From assembly GCA_029204225.1 (NCBI GenBank), contig CM055108.1, positions 12,465,955 through 12,523,954 on the forward strand: a stretch of DNA of 58,000 bases, given 5' to 3'. Positions 51,531-58,000 of the stretch are shown one piece after another. The translations under genes were made by a program, and so were the position numbers. The notes under the pieces are model-generated. The model was not told the origin of the DNA. It was given only the letters and a program-made list of their open reading frames with translations, and did not search any database. How positions within the stretch are numbered: position 1 is the first letter of the stretch; every line of letters starts with the position of its first letter. Source of the DNA: Diphasiastrum complanatum (lineage: Eukaryota > Streptophyta > Lycopodiopsida > Lycopodiales > Lycopodiaceae).

Positions 51531-52280
51531 GTAGGTAGTTGGGGACATTGAGATCCCCTACATAGACAAGGAAATTGATCTTCCACCCCGAGGAAGAGGA
51601 TGTAGGATCTCAATTGTCTAGTGGTGTTATTGACAAGCCAATCTTGAAATCGAAGACAAAGGAAAACTTGGAGACTCTTCAAGGAATTCTTATCTCTGAA
51701 GAAGCTAGACAAGAGTATAAACTCTTGGGGAAGGACAAGCTGTCTCTCAAGCATATTGAAGATGGCAAAGTTCTCTTTGCCAATAACAAGCACAAATGGA
51801 GGAGCAAGAATTACAATCCTCAAGCCTTCAACAAAGACAAAGCTATGGACAAAGACAAAGATGGAGAAGAAGATGATTCATCTCGTCCGTCTACCTCCAA
51901 GTGCAAGAATCTAAGAGTCAAGTGTTTTTTTTGTGGCAAAAAGAGCACTATGTCACTAAGTGCTTCAAGAAGAAGAATCAAGACAATCAATCCTGTCCTT
52001 TCATTCAGCAACACCATTGGGCTGCGGTGTGTAGGCTGCAGTTCTTTTGTGAATGATGCCACGATCATTACAGAAGTCAGTGAAGTGATTTGAGGTGTAT
52101 TCGCCACCTCGATTTGTTCTAATCTGCTTCACTTTGTTGCCTGTACATCTCTCAACCCAATTCACATATTCTGTGAGTTTATCAAGTGTTACAAATTTAT
52201 TCTGAATAAAATACACTCTGGCAAATTTGCTATAATCATCAATGATGGATACTCTTCATGCTCTTGGTCTGATTGGTGTT
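51531..52280. other. Condensed copy of the gypsy/copia fusion
   Basis: Counterpart of 29,515-32,790 after two internal deletions: 29,656-31,782 (about 2.1 kb, junction 51,663-51,667) and 32,102-32,500 (399 bp, junction 51,990). What remains is a gypsy pre-protease stretch, a plus-strand copia gag tail (ETLQGILISEEARQEYKL) with CFFCGKK, and the minus-strand copia integrase core (DRGGEYxxN altered to NRGGEYTSN, and QPNGVAE). Confidence 0.8.
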
Positions 52281-53384
52281 GCAGCATCACAAAATAAAGA
52301 GAAAGATCTAAGAAGCTGAGGAGGAAAGGACAAAACTTAATGAGTCAAACCGATCTTGATCAAAAGAAACTCTCTGGAGCAATGATAGTCGAATCCCCAC
52401 CTATGAAGCCCGAAGACATCCAAAAGTAATGGATGAATGGAAAAAAGAGCTATAAAAAAAAAAAGAAAAGATGAAGACAACCGTGAACCTATAGAATAAA
52501 GCGAGCTCCTCACTGGTCAAAGCTCGACATTGCAAAGGTCCAAGGCTGCAAGTGTAAAGCAATTAGTTCCTTCACCCTTTCACCAAGCCTTCATCGTTTT
52601 GCTACCATCACCAGACCATCTGTCCAAATCTGTTCCTACCACCAATGTGTTGATGGGTCCATCTCCTTGAAGACTATTAACCAAGGTTTGTGCAACCTAT
52701 CAATCAAAGATTCTCCTCTTCACATCAAGGAAAGAGCATCGACAAAACTGGAATTTCAATTGAGAGAAGAACTGTGAAAATGCCTAGAAGCAAAATGGAG
52801 GATACATACCTCCCAGAAGTTACTACCTACCAAAAAATTAATGATGAAATTGTCAATGGCAGATACAAGTGATAAAAGAAAAAGACACGCGGGATGCAGT
52901 CAGGCATGCAAGTTGTGAAGCTGCTGGGAGCTCTCCAATTTTGAGAATGTCAACCACTTGTAGCAATAAGACATTCTGGTTACATTGCAGCAAACAATTT
53001 TTGTGATAAAGACTGGCAGCAATAAGCACTTGGTTTTATGCAAGCGAATGAGAATCTACTATTCTCCAAGTGACAATCGAAGATGCCAATGCGGAAGCGG
53101 AGCGACATCATTCAATTTGAGTTGCAGTGACATTAGGGGTGGGATGATGTTGGCTGATTTTGACGAATCCCCAAGATACTCGACCAGAGCTACCCACGAG
53201 CACCTCTCACCTTAGACCGAGGAGGTCTCTGAGAAGACGAGACAAACAAAGACTGAGAGCCAAGAAGTACTAGTTAAGAATGACAAGCAAGAACTATGTA
53301 AGCCTCATAGTAAATCCCGAAAGATGGAATGACCATGTAGGAACTAGTATTTCTAGGCAAAGTAATAAATGCAAGTAGACAAAT
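52281..53384 (+). repeat. Unit alpha, copy 2
   Basis: Counterpart of 33,779-34,870, joined to the integrase fragment by a 988-bp deletion (32,791-33,778). It has small indels relative to copy 1, for example about 20 bp missing near 52,340 and an inserted CAAAGGTCCAAGG near 52,533 shared with copy 3. Stops match those of copy 1. Confidence 0.8.
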
Positions 53385-54337
53385 TCTAAGTGAAAGGACA
53401 AAACTTAAGCAACAAATGAGTCTGATCGATCTTGATCAAAAGAAACTCTCTTGAGCAATGATAGGCGAATCCCCTCCCATGAAGCCCAAAGAGATCCAAA
53501 AGTAATGGATGAAAGGAAAAAAGAGCTATAAAAAAAAAAAGAAAAGATTCAGACAACCGTGAAGCTATAGAATAAAGCGAGCTCCTCATTGGTCAAAGCT
53601 CGACATTGCAAAGGTCCAAGGCTGCAAGTGTAAAGCTATTAGTTCCTTCACCCTTCCACCAAGCCTTCATCGTTTCCCTACCATCACCAAACCATCTGTC
53701 CAAATCTGTTCCTACCACCAATGTGTTGATGGGTCCATCTCCTTGAAGACTATTAACCAAGGTTTGTGCAACCTATCAATCGAAGATTCTCCTCTTCACA
53801 TCAAGGAAAGAGCATCGACAAAACTGGAATTTCAATTGAGAGAAGAACTGTGAAAACGCCTAGAAGCAAAATGGACGATACAGACATCCTAGAAGTTAGT
53901 ACCTACCAAAAAATTAATGATGAAATTGTCAATGGCAGATACAAGTGATAAAAGAAAAAGACACGCGGGATGCAGTCAGGCATGCAAGTTGTGAAGCTGT
54001 TGGGAGCTCTCCAATTTTGAGAATGTCAACCACTTGCAGCAATAAGACATTCTGGTTACATTGCAGCAAACAATTTTTGTGATGAAGATCGGCAACAATA
54101 AGCACTTGGTTTTATGAAAGCGAATGAGAATCTACAATTTTCCAAGTGACAATCGAAGATGCCAATGTGGAAGCGGAGCGACATCATTCAATATGAGTTG
54201 AAGTGGGTCTTACAACACATTAGTGGTGGGATGATGTTGGCTGATTCTAACGAATCCCCAAGATACTCGACCAGAGCTACACATGAGCACCTCTCACCTT
54301 AGACCGAGGAGGTCTCTGAGAAGCCGAGACAAACAAC
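53385..54337 (+). repeat. Unit alpha, copy 3 (tandem)
   Basis: Second tandem copy, starting near AAAGGACAAAACTTAAGC. It shares the CAAAGGTCCAAGG insertion with copy 2 but keeps some bases of copy 1 absent in copy 2, so copies 2 and 3 duplicated after separating from copy 1. It ends at ACAAACAA, fused to unit Q. Confidence 0.75.
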
Positions 54338-54872
54338 CTGCTTGATGATTCAAACTGGAAATGTGTGATACAACAGTCCAGGCATGGTTAAGGGTGAAGA
54401 AGAGAGGTTCAAGAGTATGGGAGTAAAAAAGGCCCTCACCACCACCACCATCACTACCACTTTCGTAAATATACAACTCATTACTCCCTTACTTATCCAT
54501 TCCACCATTCCCCGGTTTTGGTTTCCAATCTCCCATCCTCGACCCACTGAGTTCCCAAACCTCCAAGACCATGACAGCATGTCAGAGAGAGCTAAGCAGT
54601 CCTTGAAGTGGCATGATGAGGCCTCCTACCATCTTCATTGGCTAGTAGATCAGTTGGTGAAAACAGGCGGAGGTGCTCAAGGCAAAGAACCAGGAGCTAC
54701 AACACAAAGATGCCCAAGCTGCAGGCATCCTTGAAAGAAATCAGTGTTGAATAGGCCAAGAGACAAGAGGAGCAAACTAAGTTCTCAACTCAACTTCCGT
54801 CTCTACAACAAGTGCAAGACCAACTCAACAAGGAGTTGGTCCTCGTGTGCCACTACAAGGATGTTGGCACGG
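54338..54872 (+). repeat. Unit Q, copy 3
   Basis: Near-identical to 37,527-38,061 and closer to copy 2 than to copy 1. Cut at GTTGGCACG, where the arm of the next inverted-repeat element begins. The NF-YB pseudogenes between alpha and Q are absent here. Confidence 0.85.
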
Positions 54873-55799
54873 TCAGCGATGGACCAAGAGCTTTCATGTA
54901 TTGTTTGTAGCGTTTATTTACTAGCATTGAAAACCAGCGATGGGCCTTCGGTTGACTGGAATGAGGTGTTTTTTATCTCTATCTGCATTCCGTTTATCAG
55001 ATTATAGACTGTTGGTACAGCGATTTGCTACAAGGAAAACATTCACATATTGCTTGAAATGGTAGACTTGTTTAACATACAATTAGCAGGTTGATAAAGC
55101 AGGTTCAAAGTAGAGTGAATGCATGCTGATTTGATTAGACACACATGTCACACACACACACACACACAGTCATATAGGTTTTATGCTTACATTTTTTTAG
55201 AGCTGAAATACACATTTGACAAACGAGCTGATTGAGATCTTCACTCATTAAAGGTCAAATTAATCTGATGTGGTGTAATATGTTCTGTTACAAAAACAAA
55301 CATTAGAATCTGAGTGCAGTTTGTTCCGCTATCCTATTGCACATGCTTGTTTGTAGATTTCTTAATTATATTTTAATGTGAAAGTTGAATTTTGCGGGGG
55401 CTGTCGATACTATAAGAAGAGTATATGTTTTCAGTATATCAGCTTTCCCTTCACATTGCATTACCATTAATCAAGGAGTGTCTAATAATCTGATTTGGAT
55501 AGAATTATTGATATTGGATCGACTCTAGTGATAGATATTAGAATAATATTGGTTCACATTCCTTTAACATTTCCTTGAAGCTTCAAGAAGATCGTGATCA
55601 GATCTGAGTTTCTTCAATAACTGACAGAAATATAACAGGAGCTTACAAGTACAGTGGCGTGTTACGGAAACAGAAACAACATTAAGCTTGGGGGAACGCG
55701 AGAGAGAGAAGGTTGAAATCAAAGTCAATTCAGAAAGTTTCCAGTAAAATCTTATCATTGTTTTTCTTCTGTGTCAAATTTGATTCACCCCGCACTCAC

Positions 55800-56335
55800 A
55801 AGAAGATGGCATTTTGGATGACTCGGCTAGGTTCTCTGATCTTTGCATCTTGAATTCAACTGTTTCCCTGAGAGCCATTACAAATTTTGTTTTTTGGATT
55901 CTTTAAATAGTTGGAATCAAGCTTGGGCATGCAGCTGCGCCACCTGTGAGATACAAAGAATCAGGACCCCGCAATCACAATGACAGTTTTGGAGAGGAGA
56001 TATGGGACTCACTAACTGTCGTCACTGTGGGCTCAATCACAAGAGATCAGGTTCTGTTGTGAAGAGGATGCAATTTGTGCAGTTTGCCTTTGTGGGTACA
56101 AAAAGGAAGATCCTGTATGGTTGTCACCATCTTGTTCTCACATATTTCATAAACCTTGCCTTGATCGGTGGCTTGACCAAAACCAAACTTGTCCTACCTG
56201 TAGATCTTCTCTTTTGACAAAAGAACTTACTCAGAAAAGTAAGAAGAGAGATGAAGCGCTTATGATAGAGTCCGCATTGTGGTTTTCTTTCTACGGTAAC
56301 CATGGCCCTGCCGCAATGAGTTCGTTGTATGGAGC
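55800..56335 (+). pseudogene. RING-H2 pseudogene, sense arm of copy 2
   Basis: Same fragment as at 39,687-40,310, with its own small deletion near 55,831 (one base lost in the LEFSDL codons) and the shared 4-bp insertion before the RING. The RING core CDxWLDQNQTCPTC-type segment with PSCSHIFHKPC is intact in sequence and lies in an open stretch from 56,121. Confidence 0.75.
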
Positions 56336-56361
56336 ACATATATATCTTTCGAGAATTTTGG

Positions 56362-56900
56362 CACTCCATACAACGAACTCATTGCGCAGGGCCATGGTTA
56401 CCGTTGAAAGAAAACCACAATGCCGACTCTGTCGTAAGTGCTTCGTCTCTCTTCTTACTTTTCTGAGTAAATTCTTTTGTCAAAAGAGATCTACAGGTAG
56501 GACAAGTTTGGTTTTGGTCAAGCCACCGATCAAGGCAAGGTTTATGAAATATGTGAGAACAAGATGGTAATAGCCATACAAGATCTTCCTTTTCGTACCC
56601 ACAAAGGCAAACTGCACAAATTGCATCCTCTTCACAACAGAACTTCTCTGCGATTGAGCCCACAGTGTGACATTTAGTGAGTCCCGCAAGTCATCATTAA
56701 AATTGCCACTGTGATCGCGGGGGCCTGATCCTTGATTTCCCACAGGTGGCGCAGCATGCCCAAGCTTGATTCCAACTATTTCAAGCATCTAAAAAACAAA
56801 ATCTGTAATGGAACCCAGGGAAACAGTTGAATTCAAGATGCAAAGATTAGAGGACTCCAGCCGAGTCATCCAAAATGCCATCTTCTTGCGAGTGCGTGGT
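56362..56900 (-). pseudogene. RING-H2 pseudogene, antisense arm of copy 2
   Basis: The best-preserved RING domain in the window: the minus strand from 56,663 reads GSIAEKFCCEEDAICAVCLC, then GYEKEDLVWLLPSC, HIFHKPCLDRW and CPTCRSLL, with all eight zinc ligands. The N-terminal part (from about 56,882) is separated by the same kind of short deletion as in copy 1, plus a stop TAG in the LEIVGIKL region (CATCTAAAAAAC on the plus strand near 56,787). The domain is C3H2C3 and would bind two zinc ions and an E2 enzyme if it were translated. Confidence 0.8.
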
Positions 56901-57008
56901 AAATCAAATTTGACGCAGAAGAAAAATGATGCTAAGATTTTCCTGGAACCTTTCTGAATTCACTTTGAATTCAGCCTTCTCTCTCTCGCGTTCCCCGAAG
57001 CGTAACGT

Positions 57009-58000
57009 ATGCTACATCTTTTTGGTAGCCTTTATGCGTGCAGAAGCAGCGCTGGCTTTCCAACCACAATTAGCATGGTTTACAACATCATGCAATATTT
57101 AGAATACAATAAAAATATCAAAAACTTTCCTTCAGGGTCAGCTCTAGTTTTTCAGAACTCTACGACCTTTTTCGAGCTTCTTTGTATGCACAGAATGCTA
57201 TATATATTTTAGATGTTGTGAGTAAAAGTAAGTTTCTGGTCAGTGATGGACCAAGAGCTTTCATGTATTGTTTGTAGCCTTAATTTACTAGCATTGAAAA
57301 CCAAGGATGGGCCTTTGGTTGACTGGAATGAAGTGTTTTTTATCTCTATCTGCATTCCGTTTATCAGATTACAGACTGTTGGTACAGCCATTTGCTACAA
57401 GGAAAACATCAAACTGTTGAAATCAAAGTCAATTTAGAAAGTTTGCAGTAAAATCTTATCATCTTGTTTCTTCTGCGTCAAATTTGATTCACCCCACACT
57501 CGCAAGAAGATGGCATTTTGGATGACTCGGCTAGAGTTCTCTGATCTTTGCATCTTGAATTCAACTATTTCCCTGAGTGCCATTACAGATTTTGTTTTTT
57601 ACATTCTTGAAATAGTTGGAATCAAGCTTGGGCATGCAGTTGCGCCACCTGTGAGATACAAAGAATCAGGACCCTGCAATCACAATGACAGTTTTGGTGA
57701 GGAGATACGGGACTCACTAACTGTCGTCATTGTGGGCTCAATCGCAAGAGATCAGGTTCTGTTGTGAAGAGGATGCAATTTGTGCAGTTTTCCTTTGTGG
57801 GTACGAAAAGGAAGATCCTGTATGGTTGTCACCATCTTGTTCTCACATATTTCATAAACCTTGCCTTGATCGGTGGCTTGACCAAAACCTGACAAAAGAA
57901 CTTACTCAGAAAAGTAAGAAGAGAGATGAAGCTCTTATGATAGAGTCCGCATTGTGGTTTTCTTTCTACGGTAACCATGGCCCTGTCGCAATGAGTTCGT
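57009..58000. mobile_element. Inverted-repeat RING element, copy 3 (cut by window end)
   Basis: Starts at CTACATCTTTTTGGTAGCC (57,012), the same left terminus as copy 1 (39,282), and follows copy 1 closely to the window end, including a sense RING-H2 pseudogene (57,510-57,767 open, then the shared 4-bp insertion). A further deletion near 57,890 removes the CPTCRSSL part of the RING. The shared left terminus in two different contexts supports a real element boundary. Confidence 0.75.

Larger units (their letters stand above)
54873..57008. mobile_element. Inverted-repeat RING element, copy 2
   Basis: It has the fullest left arm of the set: outer segment (54,873-55,040), middle segment (55,041-55,320, inverse of 41,340-41,560), the segment matching bases 1-366 (55,321-55,690), then the sense RING. 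The spacer lies near 56,336-56,361 and the antisense arm follows to about 57,008. The right outer arm is missing: after the GTTCCCCGAAGCGTAACGT sequence the next copy begins. A short (CA)n run lies near 55,150, inverse to the (TG)n at 41,443. Confidence 0.75.

Noticed and set aside
54294-54580. Minus-strand ORF rich in Val over unit Q
   Set aside because: Arises from a CACCACCATCACC trinucleotide-like stretch read in antisense. No evidence of coding.

Overview
This is a eukaryotic nuclear window, almost certainly from a large plant genome. The evidence is Ty1/copia elements primed by initiator-Met tRNA, Ty3/gypsy elements with plant-type zinc knuckles, fragments of a plant RING-H2 ubiquitin ligase and plant-type NF-YB fragments. 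The base composition is AT-rich and coding density is very low. A gymnosperm or another large-genome vascular plant would fit, but that is inference. I see no rRNA, tRNA gene, CRISPR array or bacterial-type operon. The only long intact coding region is the polyprotein of a copia element.

Layout. 1-2.47 kb: a truncated copy of an inverted-repeat element carrying a RING-H2 gene fragment, followed by a short reverse-transcriptase-associated fragment. 2.5-4.95 kb: nothing recognised. 4.95-5.23 kb: a long compound (GT)n(GA)n(G)n(GA)n microsatellite. 5.24-7.96 kb: a decayed gypsy element. Copia A interrupts it (5' LTR 7,960-8,593; truncated 3' LTR 15,695-15,921). Copia A is itself interrupted by the complete copia B (9,153-15,465; 862-bp LTRs, AAATC target duplication, 1,326-codon ORF). 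15.9-21.1 kb: a decayed coiled-coil fragment, a probable polypurine tract and LTR edge, then unassigned sequence. 21.15-22.53 kb: a broken SWIM zinc-finger gene on the minus strand. 23.1-25.6 kb: copia D (minus), sharing motifs with B. 25.9-29.3 kb: an AT-rich repeat block, an LTR and a copia RNase H remnant. 29.5-33.0 kb: gypsy and copia fragments fused in both orientations. 33.8-34.9 kb: coiled-coil unit alpha. 35.5-38.7 kb: two tandem NF-YB pseudogenes alternating with unit Q. 39.3-41.9 kb: the best inverted-repeat RING-H2 element. 42.0-42.4 kb: the RT-associated fragment again. 42.4-46.1 kb: copia C (plus), lacking RT. 46.3-58.0 kb: a shortened, colinear second copy of 23.2-40.3 kb, with two more inverted-repeat RING elements at its right end.

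Two things stand out. First, a RING-H2 gene sequence lies in both arms of a multi-copy long inverted repeat, so a read-through transcript would fold into a long double-stranded RNA. This looks like a transposable or duplicated hairpin locus with captured host sequence. Second, the right quarter of the window repeats the middle in the same order but with kilobase-scale deletions, several at 4-5 bp microhomologies, so it records segmental duplication followed by DNA loss. Copia B, with LTRs that read identical by eye, is the youngest insertion and the only element that looks able to act on its own.
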